A stretch of DNA of 64,000 bases. It comes from Ilex aquifolium. Lineage: Eukaryota; Streptophyta; Magnoliopsida; Aquifoliales; Aquifoliaceae. Location of the stretch: the NCBI GenBank assembly GCA_951799425.1, contig OX637402.1, positions 33,819,492 to 33,883,491 on the forward strand, written 5' to 3'. Below, piece by piece: positions 10,759 to 24,440 of the stretch (position 1 is its first letter; every line of letters begins with the position of its first letter). Below the pieces are notes generated by a model that saw only the letters and a list, made by a program, of their open reading frames with translations, had not been told where the DNA came from and did not search any database. Made by a program: the position numbers and the translations under genes.

Positions 10759-12590
10759 GGTTGGTGAATTGAGGAAGAAGAGAGAAACGGCCTTGGCTTT
10801 GATGATTGGGATTGTTGTTCAATCTTTACCGGGGATCACTGAATTGACTGTATATATATATACCATGAAATTTTTTTAGGCCTGGGGCTGGATAGCCCAA
10901 GACCTTACCCGGTGAGCTATTAGGTGGGTTGGGCTTTGGGTATGAGTAGACTATCTGTAACTCCATTTGTTACTCACTATACGAGTTTTTTTTATATATA
11001 TACATTTTTTAATATAGTATTTTTGTAAATTATATTTTTAAATTAAAAATAAATAATGAATAATTTTATTTGAGAAAAATTATTTAGTATTTAAGTAAAT
11101 AATAAATAATGAATAATATACTTAGATTACTCAACTTAATATTTAAGTAAATAAAAAAAAATTGGTAAAACTATTTTTTACCCCATAAATCTCCATTTTT
11201 CACCATATTTAATTTTCTATTATCAAACTATTAAGTCCACTTATTCTATTTCCACCCTATTAATAACTAAGTTCACCACATTCTATATACACCATTTTAA
11301 TAAATAAGTTTACTTTATATTTTCTCAAAATTAGAGTTTCAGACATTATCTCATCTCATATACTCACAAATCACTTTTTCAATATAGATTTCTGTAATGA
11401 GATACAAGTTACTATTACTTCTCGATTTAATTCTATGTTTGATTTCATGTGTGTTGTATAGATTTTTATTATTTTTGTTGTGTTTTGGTATCAATGTTAG
11501 GTTTAATAAATTTTTACTTAGGGTTTATATGTGTGTGTATAAAAGTTTATGTCATTTGTGAATTAGCTTTTGTGATATAGCCTTTGTGAATTAGAAATCT
11601 TGTTTAATTTTCTATTTTTCGGCAACATATATTATTCCTTTGTTTTCTTGATTTTGTCATTTCTTATTTGTTTTTGAGTTTTGATAGGTTTTACTTTCTT
11701 GTTTTCTTTTCTTACATATTAAAGGGCATATATACCATGCGGTGGATTTAGTTATTAATGAAGTGTGTAAAAAAGGGACGGACTTAGTAACTTGATAATA
11801 AAAAATTAAATTAGGTGATAATGAATATTTTTGGAGTGTGAATAGCCTCGTCTAAAAAAATGAGAGGAATATACCACTTAACTTTCAATGATTAATTTTT
11901 TATCAAACAAAGTGGGTGGACAAGCGGGTTAAGCGGGCTGAGGTAAGCTGGCGGGGCAGGTTTTTGGGCTGGGTATTAACGGATTTTTACGGGTGAACTA
12001 ATGGGCCTGATTTGTAGAAGGGATAATGGGCTTGGGAACAGGTCCAAGCTTCTTCTTGAAGGATATTAAGATCGAATTCAAACGGATCAACTATTAAATT
12101 TTGGGCCGAGAAACAGATCTTATGGGCCAACCTGACACACGGACACCCCCATATATACATAGCCACATAGGATATGTGAACGAGATTCCCTTCGCGAGGT
12201 TTTGCAGAGGTATGTTGTTACCAAAATAGCCTCTCAGCCCGTAGTTTAGTGGTGGGGGTGGATTTAAAACGAATCAAAAACTTGGATGACTTAAATTCAA
12301 ATTTTTTAGCCACCCTCCATTCTATTCTCTAACTCCTATTCAAATTTAAATTTAAGTAAAAATAACTTCCAATATTTTACTCAAATTCAAAAGAAACTTA
12401 AATTTTTATTAAAAATTTTAATGTCAGATTTCACTCTTTTAAAAGATGTAATGGTCGTATTTCACTTTTTTAATTTTTTTTTTTTTGATTTTATCTTTTT
12501 TTAATTTTGAATTTGTCTATTTAAGTATTTTGAATCAAATCAAACTTTTTTCTCAACTGTTAACTTAAATTTGAGTCAAGATTAGAGGTG
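10759..12590. other. Intergenic, 5' side of the DNL gene
   Basis: AT-rich, with a (TA)n run at about 10850-10862 and no recognisable gene. The DNL promoter should lie in the first few hundred bases; no clear TATA was assigned. Confidence 0.4.
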
Positions 12591-12603
12591 ATCTAATTAA
12601 TGA

Positions 12604-12703
12604 ATAACTATAGTTGTAGGTATGTTTTTTATACTTGTTTACAAAAATTAGCTCGACAAGCTCAGACTCAAACTTCTAAAACTTTGCTCGATTAACAGCC
12701 CTA
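12604..12703. mobile_element. Decayed copy of the TAGGGCTGTTAATC hAT-like family
   Basis: The right end ATTAACAGCCCTA matches the terminus at 10077. ATTAATGA is repeated at 12596-12603 and 12704-12711. The left terminus is not recognisable, so this is a truncated or diverged copy. The AT-rich duplication carries some risk of chance. Confidence 0.45.
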
Positions 12704-12711
12704 ATTAATGA

Positions 12712-13427
12712 TACACAACAGTAAAAAAAACTTTGAGGCTCCTATGACATCAAGTTTTCACTTTATGTAAAAGTATCTCTAACCTTTACTCAAATTTAAG
12801 TTTGAGTAAAAAAATTCAAAAAACTTGCTACAACCTTTAACTCAAACTTATATCAAATCAAGGAAGACTCAAATCTTTACCCAAATATTTAATGGTGAGA
12901 TTCCACAATCTTTTAAAGATCCAATAATCATATTTACTTTCTTTTAAATTTGAGTTTACCTACATATAAATTTAAGTTTCTCTTTCTTTAAATTTGAGTT
13001 TGCCCATTAGAATCATTTGTATCAAATCAAACTTTTTACTCAAATATTAATTTAAATTTGAGTAATGATTGAAGATGCTCTAACCAGCGATAATAGCTCT
13101 GACAATCTAACTAGTAACGATAAAATCTTATGAAAATCACGCTATAAATTCAAAAAATAAAATTTTTTAGTTGGCAATAAACATTCAAAATCGACTGGAA
13201 ACAATATCTAATCACAATTGAATGAGGGAATCTTGGTCTGACTGCATTAAGTAGAAGCAGACACACCTCTGTTTTTTTTTTGGGTAATTAAGACACACCT
13301 CTGTTGATAATGATAAATATATAGGTTTACAATTTATATCTTCACCAATGTAATTTGCTCTTCTTCTTATTAAATCTCTAAATTAGGTATACATGGTTTA
13401 TAAATTTGAAAAAATATGCCAAAAATC
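12712..13427. other. Intergenic, AT-rich
   Basis: No gene recognised. Repeated stretches such as ACTCAAATTTAAGTTTGAGT around 12790-13070 are self-complementary and suggest another degraded palindromic element without clear ends. Confidence 0.35.
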
Positions 13428-14177
13428 TAGGGCCGTTAATTTTCGATACGACACGTTAACACAATACGAACTGAACAAGAAATTAATCGTCGACACGAAA
13501 TTAAACGAGTCATTGGGTTAAAATGGGTCAATATGCTTAACACAAAAAAATAATGTCGGATTAATGTTAAAATCAAGTCAACTCGATTTTGACCTGATTT
13601 ACCTGTATATTTTAAATGGGTTGACATGATTCGGACACGAACCCGACCTAACCCATTTTAGACTCGTTTAACCCGTTTATGGTAGTATAATTTGTCTATT
13701 ATGTATGACTGATATGATCTTAACATTATTACTTATTAATTTTTGTTTCTACTATGGTAATTGGTAGTATAGTTCTTACTTTAATTTTTGGGTTGAAACT
13801 TGAATGCATTTTAGTTAATTTTATTGATGAGAAGTGACACGTTACTTGTGAAAAAATTATTTGAAATTTTGGATGAATAATTGAATGATATATTTAATAG
13901 TAATGAACAGGTGTAGAAACAAATTATGTGTGTTAAACATGTCTGTATTATGTGTGTTAAACAGATTAAATAAATCATGTTATGTGTGTTAACTCGAAAA
14001 CGATTTATTTATTAAACGTGTCAAATAGGTCGGATTCGGATAACCCGTTTAATGGTCATGTCATATTAGTGTTTAGACATCTCGACACGATTATTAAACA
14101 TATCAGGTTCGAATTTTAAAATTTTCAATATAAACTCAAAATCAATCCGATACAAAATGATCTAACCCAACACGTTA
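13428..14177. mobile_element. Decayed palindromic element with CGACACG motifs
   Basis: It starts TAGGGCCGTTAATTTTCG and is full of GACACG/CGTGTC and AACCCGTTTA/TAAACGGGT motifs on both halves. The flanks CAAAAATC (13420-13427) and CAAAATTC (14178-14185) match at 7 of 8. The right terminus has drifted. It is possibly hAT-derived. Confidence 0.4.
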
Positions 14178-14589
14178 CAAAATTCCCAGTTACACACATT
14201 TACTCTTCCTCAACTAACTTTTAAAGTATGCCTACTCCAGTGATCTTGATGTAACAGAAGGAAATAAATGTTATGTCTGTTGCACATACAAAATGAACAA
14301 ATGGGCTGGGCCCCGACGAGACTACTCATGCCAGTAGAATCTTACTGCATAATTCATTCTATTTTAATTTCTCCATTCCTATTTTTGTGTCATTGAGTCC
14401 CTTGGGGGGAGTTTTTCTTTTTTTTCAGGGTATTAAAGTTTCATTGATGTATATATATAACATTAATATACAAATTGATGCGCATGTCATTGTGATCTGA
14501 ACACCAACAGATTGTGTCCTGCAATATTAGCAAGGAGGGGCCACGCCTTTATTATAAAGATAACCAAAAAAATATGTATTTGAAAGGAG

Positions 14590-14775
14590 GCATGGAACTC
14601 CAAGAGTTAATTTTAGTGATAACATGATTTTGGGTTTAAATCTTGATAATCTTTTAGATTTATCTTTTATGAATACCCTAGTTCTGGCGTAAATGACTTG
14701 TCTTTGACCAAACCGAGAAAGAAATTAGTCAAAGTGCCCGTAAGTTGGCCCGAATATCCTTCCGTTGAAACAAAA
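14590..14775 (+). mobile_element. SINE copy, same family as 2432
   Basis: It shares with the 2432 copy the order: AATCTTGATAATC, then TTTATGAATACCCTA, then GTAAATGACTTG, then AATTAGTCAAAGTGC, then CCGTTGAAA and an A-run. The flanks AAGGAGGCATG and AAGGGGGCCATG may be a diverged duplication. Confidence 0.6.
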
Positions 14776-15221
14776 AATGTAAGGGGGCCATGTCTACAAC
14801 AGAGTCTGATTCTGAGCTCAAAGCTTAAACTTCAATAACGCAAGCCTGTCTCTGATAGTCTGCTTGGTGTGTTTCAAAAGAGAACTACTATATATCCTGA
14901 AGGAGTTTTACTTATTCCTACTTCTATTTGCATTTTTTTTTTTGAAACCGGATGTCATTTTGCTGTAGTGACCATCAATTACCAGCTAAGTAGTAAAACG
15001 GATTCAGAGACTAATTAATCCACTTTACCCATAATGAAAAATTGCATGTAATATTGGCAGGTTAAGATCACCTTGGCTATGCTGAGTATATGTCTAAGAA
15101 GTATTTAAGGAAGATTTGGGGCGTGCATAGGTTCAGTAGATAATAAAAGTGCTGCTCCGGTAACAAGTGAAGTGATGATATAATCTGCCAATTAGTCTAG
15201 TTCTTCTCCATCATCTTAACT

Positions 15222-15311
15222 ATTTTTTTTTTTTTTTGTGCAACGGTTATGGGTGTTCGAATCAGTTTACACTCACCTCGACTAATCCTCTCCCGGATCT
15301 AGTCAAAAACA
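15222..15311 (-). mobile_element. SINE fragment, same family
   Basis: A T-run at 15222-15237 (minus-strand tail) is followed by CTCACCTCGACTAATC and TCTAGTCAAA, which are 3'-part motifs of the family. The 5' half is absent. Confidence 0.5.
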
Positions 15312-15531
15312 AACCATCATCTAAACTTCTGCATACAATGAAGCCAACTTTCAGTAAATTAAAATTTTAAGCTAAGTAGAACAATAAATAAGAAATAAAA
15401 AATGACCCTAGAACGGTCAAAAACTCACCAAAATTAACATCTCCATCGGGAGAGTGTGTAAAACCAGGCGTTCTGTTGGTTGAAGATATTTTTCTGACAA
15501 AACCCTAGTTCAAACCTTTGTGATGGGTTGC

Positions 15532-15774
15532 CTAATGGGAGCTAGGGAGATCCATTGAAAGCAAAGTGGAGAGAAATGAAAAGGCACTAAGATATTGGCA
15601 CGGCTCAATCAAATTGTCAAACTCTTTACATGCACTTTTAAGCTTTCTTGCGTAAAAAGTGCATGTTTTTTCAACTTCTTGAGTGAACCGAGCCAACATC
15701 ACAGTGACTATTTCAAAGTTTGAAGCCAAGACCCTTTTTGCTGCTTCTTTTACTTCTCTAGTTTGTTCTTTCAT
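15532..15774 (-). CDS. Small hypothetical ORF, 80 aa
   Basis: An open frame starting MKEQTREVKEAAKRV, with a helical, charged composition (VKEAAKR, FTQEVEKT, ARKLKSACKEF), unlike the low-complexity frames elsewhere. I do not recognise a family. No neighbouring exon extends it convincingly. It could be a relic or a chance ORF. Confidence 0.2.
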   Translation of the reverse strand: MKEQTREVKEAAKRVLASNFEIVTVMLARFTQEVEKTCTFYARKLKSACKEFDNLIEPCQYLSAFSFLSTLLSMDLPSSH

Positions 15775-16329
15775 ACCACCAAAACGGACATTAAGAGAGA
15801 GAAAGAGAGAGTGGTGAAGGAATGGGAATGTCTGGTTGAATTTAAAAAGAAGGGAGTGTGCAGGTGCATTTAAAACCCTCGGCTACCTGACCCAAGAGAC
15901 AAGGACCAGACCATTAATGGTTAACCCAAGCCCCATAAATCCATAATATTCTCCTTTTCTCTCTCAACATTAAGAGGGGAATCCGCCATAACTTCTCTCC
16001 TGTTTTTTCTGTGAACTATGTGCACGTACATTAATTTCCACAAGGGAAAATCTCTCCTATCTAACGAGATGATGTTTTTTATATCTTCACCAGTTTGGTA
16101 CTGCCATAGATGAACTTCAGTGAGCCATTTTTATCGTTGGCATTGAAGCATGGGCTAAACCATGACATTGGATCATACACAAAAATATTTATGTAAAATC
16201 AATCAACTATGTAGTGGTGTATGTGATGGGGTATGCTCAACACAAAAAAAAAGACGCAGATTAAGTGGCTTGTTCTGAGTGACCTATTCCACAAAGAATT
16301 GTTACGGTGGCCGAAAAATCTTATTACTC

Positions 16330-16910
16330 AAGTTGTGTAGAGTGTTGAGATTTGGGTCATGTCCCCCATGTATAGGTGAGATTTACAATTTCTAGGTGAG
16401 TAGCATTTCACAAGGAATCTAAGGGAGCCTTGATTGAGGCACCATTACAGGGAACGGGGTGGTTCTGTGAGATCGGCGTTATCCTCGTAACGGGCGAGAT
16501 GATTGGCGATGCGCACCCCGAAGATTGCACTCCACGATTCCCTTTCTAAGATGGAGACTCCCACGTGCGCTAGTAATGGATTGATCTTCCAATGTGGTGT
16601 GTTTGGCCCAATTGACATTGTGATTAACTTTTGTTAGTCTGCATCTGTAACCTAGATTTGGCTTGTATTTGCGATTTGGGTCTGACCTGCATATGTGATC
16701 TAGGTTTGGTCCGATACGGATACATCAATATTAACCAAGTCTTTGGGGAAAAAAAATTAAAAATGGGTACTACTAGAATTATAGATTTACAATAATAGTA
16801 ATGAGGCCCAAAGTGTGGATCGGAATAGGCCCAATATCTTCTTTTGTTCCCACATAGAGGCTCCGATGCCATGACCAGGCCCCCATGCATCTTCTGCCTT
16901 GAACCTGAGG
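16330..16910. other. GC-richer unclassified segment
   Basis: About 580 bp, more GC-rich than its surroundings. On the minus strand a short open stretch ends in ARYEDNADLTEPPRSL at a TAA near 16459. It may be a degraded retroelement or gene piece. No family is recognised and no LTR or TIR boundaries were found. Confidence 0.25.
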
Positions 16911-17002
16911 TTATGATAAACTTGAGTGAAAAGAGAGAAAAGTGTGATATTTGAGGCCCAACTGAGAGTCAGTAAATATTTAAGGTAAATGTGAGGGTAC
17001 GG

Positions 17003-17200
17003 TTTTTTTTTTTTTTTATTTTATTTAACGGTCAAGGTATTCGGGTTATTTTATTCACACCTCGATTAATCTTCTCTTCGGCCTGATCAAAGGCAAGTCA
17101 TCGACGCCGGGACTAGAGTATGCACGAAATATTTACGAAAAATAAATCTCTCATGATTTGGGCCTAAGGAGTTGTCAAGATTTAAAACGTCTGAAATTCA
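17003..17200 (-). mobile_element. SINE copy, same family, minus strand
   Basis: A T-run at 17003-17017 is the tail. The body contains CACCTCGATTAATC, GATCAAAGGCAAGTCATC, ATAAATCTCTCATGA and TTGTCAAGATTTAAAAC, the reverse complement of the family consensus order seen at 2432. Confidence 0.6.
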
Positions 17201-17599
17201 ACTCACTTTTATTCCCACTTGAGTTACCCTTTTGGGTTACAGTGACTGCCTTTCAAGCTGTACAAAGTTGTTGATAATTTTGAGCAGAATATTTAAATCC
17301 GATTGCTATGTTAAACGGATCGAATTTAATCTAAACTCCGATCATAATCGGCCCGATCAACAACCTTATTGGGAAAATCATTGTGAGGGGAAAATATTGG
17401 GTTGGGCCGAACATGGCATGCCCAAGTTCTTTTTGTGCATGGACCTGCTACCTGCGGGTTGAGGCCCTTGAGGGTCCACTACTTCCTGTCTTTTTCCAAG
17501 TTTCAAAATTCAAACGCGGAACACCGAAAACGGCAAGGAAAATAAAAAAACATAATAACGACAAAATGGATACATTCGTTTTCATGTGATATGTTTACG

Positions 17600-18545
17600 T
17601 GTGTATATATATATATTATTCACTGCAACAATGATATTATATAATTATTGATATGTATAACTAATATTTTTTGCTAAATAAAGATAAAATTGAGTAATTG
17701 ATTTTCATTCGATCTATACAAATACTATTAACACGAGTACTATTTAATTCTATCATTCATGTTACAAGTTTGAATCATGGTTGAGATAATGTATAAATTT
17801 ATAATTATAATATTAAATTTATATTTGAATTTAGAATTATATATAGTACTAAATTAAAAATAATAAAATAAATATTAAGAGTAAGAGTTTGTAACTTTTA
17901 TATCAAGATGTGAATTTAAGTTTGCAAGAGTAATAAAATTTTTGTGTTTTTAATACTAAACTTGTTAAAAATAATAACACGTACCATATAGTATTCATTA
18001 ATACTTAATATTATGTATTAAATAAAATAGTAAATTGAGTCGAAATTAATAAAAATTTAATACCAATTTGTGATAACTAAATCTAAACTTAATATTATAT
18101 CATTATTAGATTAAATTAATTTAATCTAATCTCTTAATATCTAAACCAAAGTTGCCCTTATGTGTTTAACTTTAAACTCTTAAAATGACCTCAACCAATA
18201 TTTCTAGAGCGACACAAACTTTACACTTCTAAAAATATATTAGTATTTTGATCAAAAACTTCTAGACTAATAACACAATTATCTTATCTCAGCCTCGAAT
18301 TAAAATAAAAAATCTAATCTATGTAAAATATAGGACAAAAACTAATTTAAATTTAGATAATTGACCAAAATATTAATTCATATATGAGTTATAATATTTG
18401 ATTTTAGAACGTGTTTGGAGTCAAAATCGATCCAATTATCAAATTGAGGAATGGTATATTAGACATATTTATTAATTTAATTAATTAATATTAATTATTA
18501 ATTTAATAATTATGATAAATTAAATTAATAAATTATGTCAAAATA
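17600..18545. other. Very AT-rich intergenic DNA upstream of MSL
   Basis: Long A/T tracts with no gene or repeat family that I can name. Confidence 0.4.
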
Positions 18546-18852
18546 GATTTAGTGTTACACTATTATTCATCACAGCACAGCTCAGTAGCTTGGGGTATGT
18601 TGTTTGACACCTGTACGGCTCCGATCTCCGACATTGGAATCTCTGCCGTTGCAAACAGTCCAACCTTTTACACTGTTGTCTGTTCAAGCCCACGTCTCAT
18701 TGCGCTACAGGCGGTTCAGGCTCCGTCGATTGCGTTTCGTACTCCGAGACATCACACTCTTCAATGAAAAAGTGTGTTCTATTCTGGTTGAATCATCTGG
18801 GTCTTGAAACACTTTTTTTTTTGTTTTAGTTGAATCTATGTAAATTTCTTTC

Positions 18853-21800
18853 ATGGACAAACTCAAAAAATCCTTCAAATCTAGTCCTGATCAACGCCCT
18901 GAAGAACGCCAAATTCTCTTAAACCAAAGTGAAAATCCCATGGCATCCCAGTCCGATGATCAAGATGACCCTAAAGATCTGGTCATCAAAATCAATGGCA
19001 AAGAAAACACCAAAGAAACTGAGCTTGTTTCAAAGTCATCGTCGCCGTCGCTGTCTCCGTCTAACGGTCGTGGAAACGATACGACCAACACGATATGGCG
19101 AGACTCTAGCTATGATTTCTCGAACGATGCGACAGCAGCGAAAGTTGGGAAAGAGTTCGACTTTGTTAAGACGGATTCGCCGTTATCTCAACGTTCGCCA
19201 TTATCGCGAATTGCTGAGAGTCCAAACCACGGTCAGATTTCGGCAAGGGAAGTTAGGGTTTCGTTTAACGAGGCCACGACTGAACCGGTTCAAAGACGGT
19301 CCAATGCTAGCGGTGAACGCGTTGGTGGCGAACAAGGAGAGATTTTAGTGTGCAGTTCGAACTCGTCGTTTCGGCAAAAATCAAACTTATTGAGTACGAA
19401 GACTAAGTCGAGGTTGATGGACCCACCTGAAGATCAGAGGTCTCAGAGGCTCATGAAGTCTGGAATGATCGGAAAAGGTAGTGAACTTGACGAAGATGAC
19501 CCTTTCTTGGAGGAAGATCTACCGGAGGAGTACAAGAAGATGAAGTTCAGTACATTGACTGTGCTTCAATTGGTGAGCTTAATTTTGATAATTGCTACTT
19601 TGGTTTGTAGCCTTACGATCCCAATTTTAAGAAGGAAAATGATATTTGATCTTGAGTTGTGGAAATGGGAGGTTATGGTCTTGGTTTTGATCTGTGGAAG
19701 ACTGGTGTCGGGTTGGGGAATTCGGGTCGTTGTTTTCTTTATTGAGCGTAATTTCCTGCTGCGAAAGCGGGTTTTGTATTTCGTTTATGGGTTGAGGAAC
19801 GCTGTGCAGAACTGTATTTGGTTGGGTTTAGTTTTGATTGCTTGGCAATGCATTTTTGATAAGAGAGTTGAGAGGGTGACCAATGTGAATGTGTTGCCTT
19901 ATGTAACCAAGATTTGGGTCTGTCTTTTAGTGGGTACATTGATTTGGCTTCTGAAAACACTTCTTGTGAAGGTTCTTGCCTCATCTTTCCATGTTAGTAC
20001 GTTTTTTGATCGGATTCAGGAGTCTTTGTTTAATCAGTATGTGATTGAGACGCTCTCGGGTCCACCATTGATTGAAATTCAACAAGAACAGGAAGAGGAG
20101 GAGAGGGTCATGGCTGAGGTTCAAAATTTTCAGAATGCTGGGGTGACTGTTCCTGCAGACCTGAGGGCAAATGTTTTTCCAAAAAGTGGGAAAGTGATAG
20201 GGGGTGGAACACCTCGAAAGACCCCCAAGGCTTCTACTGCAAAGAGTCCTATATTTTCCAGGGTCATGTCTAAGAAGGAGAAGGAAGAGGAGGGAATTAC
20301 AATTGACCACTTACACAGATTGAATCAGAACAATATTTCAGCTTGGAATATGAAGAGGTTGATGAATATTGTCCGAAAAGGGACACTATCGACTTTAGAT
20401 GAGCAACTGCAAGACTCAACTAGGGAGGATGAGTCTACAGTGCAAATTACAAGTGAAAACCAGGCAAAAGCTGCAGCCAAGAAGATATTCTGCAATGTGA
20501 CTAAGAGAGGGTCTAAGTAAGTTCTTTGCCTATTTTGTTAACTGCACCTTTGTCTGCTTGATCGGTTGATCTGGGAGTTTCATGTTAACTTCATTTGTCG
20601 ATCACACTTGTAGAGATTGTTAATTAGATCTTAGTAAGCAGTTCAATTGTTTTATATTGATCCTTATTTCGTGTGCACAAGAAAGAACTGCATTATTGGA
20701 TTGATGGTATCCGTCATAAGATAGAGTAGGCACTAGGTACTGATAAAGAGGCAAGTGAGGCACTTCACATTAGCGTACACATTTACAGATAAGGTTTCCA
20801 ATATTATTTTCTGTTTGACGGACACAGATCAGAAATTTGTACCACTGTACCTGCAAGTCAGGTCACAAATTATAAAGCAAAATGGAGTCAGAGAACTGGT
20901 TGTAGTAGCTGGTATTGTTTTGTGGGGATCTCGAAGATTTTAATTTAGTGGGGATCTCGAAGATTTTAATTTCTTGTCCTATTACATTTATTTGTTGGTA
21001 TATATTTGAAGTGTCTATTGGGCTTTTTTTGTGGAGTCTAGTTTGTGTGTTGATCTGATGACCCCGACCCGACCCGAAATAGTGTTGCGTTTCTTTAATG
21101 AGATTTTTTCTGAGGCTTAGTCCATGGAGCGGAGGCTGGGGCCGATAGGCCCAAGCTGGATATCATTATGTTCGGTTATTAGGGTTCTTGTTGGATGTAA
21201 CGGCGGCCACACTTTGTACTCTCCTTCTTGAATATAGTGAAATCCCAGCAGTTTCGTGGAAGTAGACAAATTGCCGAACTACGTAAATATTGTCTTGCAC
21301 GTGTGTTTGTTTTCTTTGGCGTGTGTTTCTTCTATATTTTTGTTTCTCACAGGTTTGGGAACTTCGTAATTTTCCCTAACAGTGTCCTTCTGTGTCAGAC
21401 ACATACACCTGGAGGATCTGATGCGCTTTATGAGGGAGGATGAAGCATTGAAGACTATTCGTCTCTTTGAAGGAGCAAGCGAAAGCAAGGGCATAAGCAA
21501 GCGAGCTCTTAAAAATTGGGTGGTAAATTATATTTCCATGCTTTCCCCTCCTTTTTTCTTTTCCATATTGGTGGTTGATCAGATGTGCTTTACATAAACC
21601 TATAGTCTGACGTTTTGAACTTAATTGATCATTTCCCTATATGTCCATTGGTTGAATCATCGAGGCTTCTTACACAAAATATCAATGGTGGTGTGAGTGT
21701 ACTTCTATGCTTATTATTCTAAGGAGGCACATATCATTGATATCTGTGGTAAGGCTAGTCATCAAGAGAATGGAATTATAGTCAATTGTAAGATCTTATA

Positions 21801-23595
21801 TGACCATCTTAAATGAACAAATGAAAGGGGAGATTGGTGTACTCTATAAGACCAACTAGTTTTGTTTGGTAAAGCCTCATTTTTTTTCGGGAAATCTGAA
21901 AGATAAAAAAAATTCATACGTGCTGTATTCAGAATGCAGAAAATCAGTATAACAAAAAATGGTTCTCTCTTTCCAGTATTGATAATAACATGATCTGTAT
22001 CTATCTTTACATTCTTCAGAAACGGTAACCATATGGGGCTTGAACTTCCCATGTTTTGCTTGGATAATCTGCTTAGTGCTTAGGTTCCAATTCTCATGGT
22101 AACAAGATTCTGACCTTGATGTATGTTGGTTGTTATCTGGATTATCTAAGGCAAGCTGGCCTTGATTCATGGCCATCTTACTGAACGTCCTCAATTAGGC
22201 TTGAGAACTTGATAGGATGGCATTTTTCAAATCAATAGTCCCACCTCTATATCGGAGACTTCAGTATCCTGATCTTTCCCTTCCAGCCATATTACTTCCA
22301 CATCTGCTTAACTGAGTTGGATTAAGTTCGAACAATATATCCTTCCTTTCAATTTCAATATTTTGAACTGAAATGTTGTCTATGTATGTGTTATTCTTTG
22401 ACAGTACAAGGATACTACGATTTTCTTTTTTTCCAGGTCAATGCATTCCGAGAACGGAGAGCCCTTGCTTTGTCTCTCAACGACACAAAAACAGCTGTAA
22501 ACACACTCCACCATATGTTGAATGTCCTTGTGGGAATGGTCATAGTGGTTATCTGGCTTCTTATACTCAAGGTTACCACTACCCATTTCCTTATCTTTTT
22601 AAGCTCCCAGCTTCTTTTGGTGGTCTTCATGTTTGGAAACACATGCAAGACAACATTTGAGGCAATCATTTTCTTATTCGTAATGCACCCATTTGATGTG
22701 GGTGATCGCGTTGAAGTGGATGGAGTTCAGGTAAGACCTTACGCATTAAAGCTAAATCATGTCCTTTTTGCATACACGTGCGTTTAAGCATGTATTTCTA
22801 TCAAATGTTTGTGGCTGTAACTTCCATTTACTTTGAGTCTCAGATGATAATCGAAGAGATGAATATATTGACAACGGTTTTTCTGAGGTATGATAACCAG
22901 AAGATCATATATCCAAATGCAGTACTATCTACCAAACCCATCAGTAATTATTATCGCAGTCCAGATATGGGAGATGCAATTGACTTTTGTATCCATATCT
23001 CAACTCCCATGGAAAAGATTGCTATGATGAAAGAGAGAATAACGAGGTATTCATGAATAAGCTTATATTTTTCCTCTTTTGTTTTTCTCCCGTCTATGTA
23101 GCTTTTGCGGCATAATGTCAAAAGGTTGCTTCTGTTTACCTTACGAGGATGATAGCACAATGGCTTGGGTAGATTTGCAGAGAGCTACTGGCATACTTTG
23201 AGTTCTATGTTTTTAATAGTATTTTTCCGTCTTGTGTCAAGTCTATAAACTAACTAATAGATTTATGTCTCTCATCTACTGTATGATGTGGTTGCCTCGA
23301 TTTCAGGTATATTGAAAATAAGAGCGAGCACTGGTACCCAGCTCCGATGATAGTCCTGAGGGACGTGGAGGACATGAACAGGCTGAAAATATCATTGTGG
23401 CTTTCACACACGATGAACCACCAGGACATGGGTGAGAGGTGGGCAAGGAGAGCTCTTTTGATTGAGGAGATGATCAAAGTGTTCACGGAGCTTGATATTC
23501 AATACCGAATGCTGCCCTTTGACGTTAATGTGCGACAAATGCCAGCTCTGACTTCAAACAGGCTTCCCTCCAATTGGGCTCTTTGTGCTAGCTGA
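18853..23595 (+). CDS. MSL: Mechanosensitive channel of small conductance-like protein (MSL4-8 type)
   Basis: Five exons: 18853-20516, 21399-21522, 22437-22730, 22844-23046 and 23307-23595. All junctions are GT-AG and in phase, giving 857 aa, close to Arabidopsis MSL6 (about 856 aa from memory). The N-terminal 225 residues are soluble, Ser-rich and acidic (DEDDPFLEEDLPEEYKK). Membrane segments lie at about 234-258, 272-294, 320-336, 353-372, 623-640 and 646-665. The cytoplasmic loop (373-620) includes FDRIQESLFNQYV. The MscS region follows the last helix: HPFDVGDRVEVDGVQ, NILTTVFLRYDNQ, YPNAVLSTKPISNYYRSPDMGD. MSL proteins are tension-gated, anion-preferring channels. This subgroup is known in plasma or intracellular membranes. 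An alternative start at residue 30 is possible. Upstream AT-rich DNA supplies the promoter; intron 1 has a 26-bp tandem duplication. Confidence 0.95.
20922..20972. repeat. 26-bp tandem duplication in MSL intron 1
   Basis: GTGGGGATCTCGAAGATTTT recurs exactly 26 bp downstream. Two copies only; probably slippage. Confidence 0.9.
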
Positions 23596-24242
23596 TCATA
23601 CATGAAAAATGAGCAGCCTGCGATTTCATGTCAGATGTTGGACATGTAGCAGCAATGCTCGTTGGATCAGGAGGGGGAAGTACTAGGTATTGGGAGGTTT
23701 AGACAGCGAACCGTACATTGTGACCTTGATTAGAAAAGGGGCAATATCAATGTTGCATTCAGACATGCACATGAGTTTTCTAGCCTGGTAACATCATATA
23801 GCACATGTAGGATAGATTTATGTGGATATATCTGTGTGCGGGCAAAGTATTATTTTTTCTTATTCGAAGTTTTCTATGCTGAAGAGTGAATACATTCGAA
23901 ATTTGAGGTCAATTATCTAGAGTGTGAGATTTGTGGCGATATTAGTCATATACCTTAAAATAGGATAGACTGTATGGAACGATGTATCTGGTATACTATG
24001 TCATGTTTTAGGGTATTGAATATTGGACAATTAAGAAACAATATGTTCAGGAATTATATTGCAGAAATGAGAATAATAAATAAATTTGTGGTAAAATTAA
24101 GAAAAATAGAATTAAACAAATGAATTTGAGCTGGCTTTATGGTATAATAATGCATCATAAGTGTGACCTCTGAAGGCTTAACAACCTTTTTTAAAGAAGA
24201 AAAAGCTGTAAGAATTCATTTAATGTTACAGTTGGCTAGGGT
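23596..24242. other. 3' flank of MSL
   Basis: Expected 3' UTR and terminator region of MSL, then AT-rich DNA. No other gene. Confidence 0.4.
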
Positions 24243-24440
24243 TTTTTTTTTTTGGTTCGGTTTAACGGTGAGGGTTGTCGGGTCAGTTTACGCGCCTTTT
24301 GATTAATTCTTTCCTCAATCTGATCAAAGATAAATCATCCACGTTGAAATTAGAAAATTTACGCGGAATAAATCACTTATGACCTAGTTCAAAGAAATTG
24401 TCAAGATTTAAACTCAAGAGACTTGGTTATTGTCTGTTCA
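24243..24440 (-). mobile_element. SINE copy, same family, minus strand
   Basis: A T-run, then TTTAACGGTGAGGGTTG, TGATCAAAGATAAATCATCC, GGAATAAATCACTTATGA and TTGTCAAGATTTAAAC. It matches the reverse complement of the 2432 family throughout. Confidence 0.6.

Noticed and set aside
18552-18807. Two overlapping ORFs just upstream of the MSL start
   Set aside because: They lie in the likely 5' UTR or leader, differ in frame from MSL, and show no family. They could be upstream ORFs, but the transcript start is unknown.
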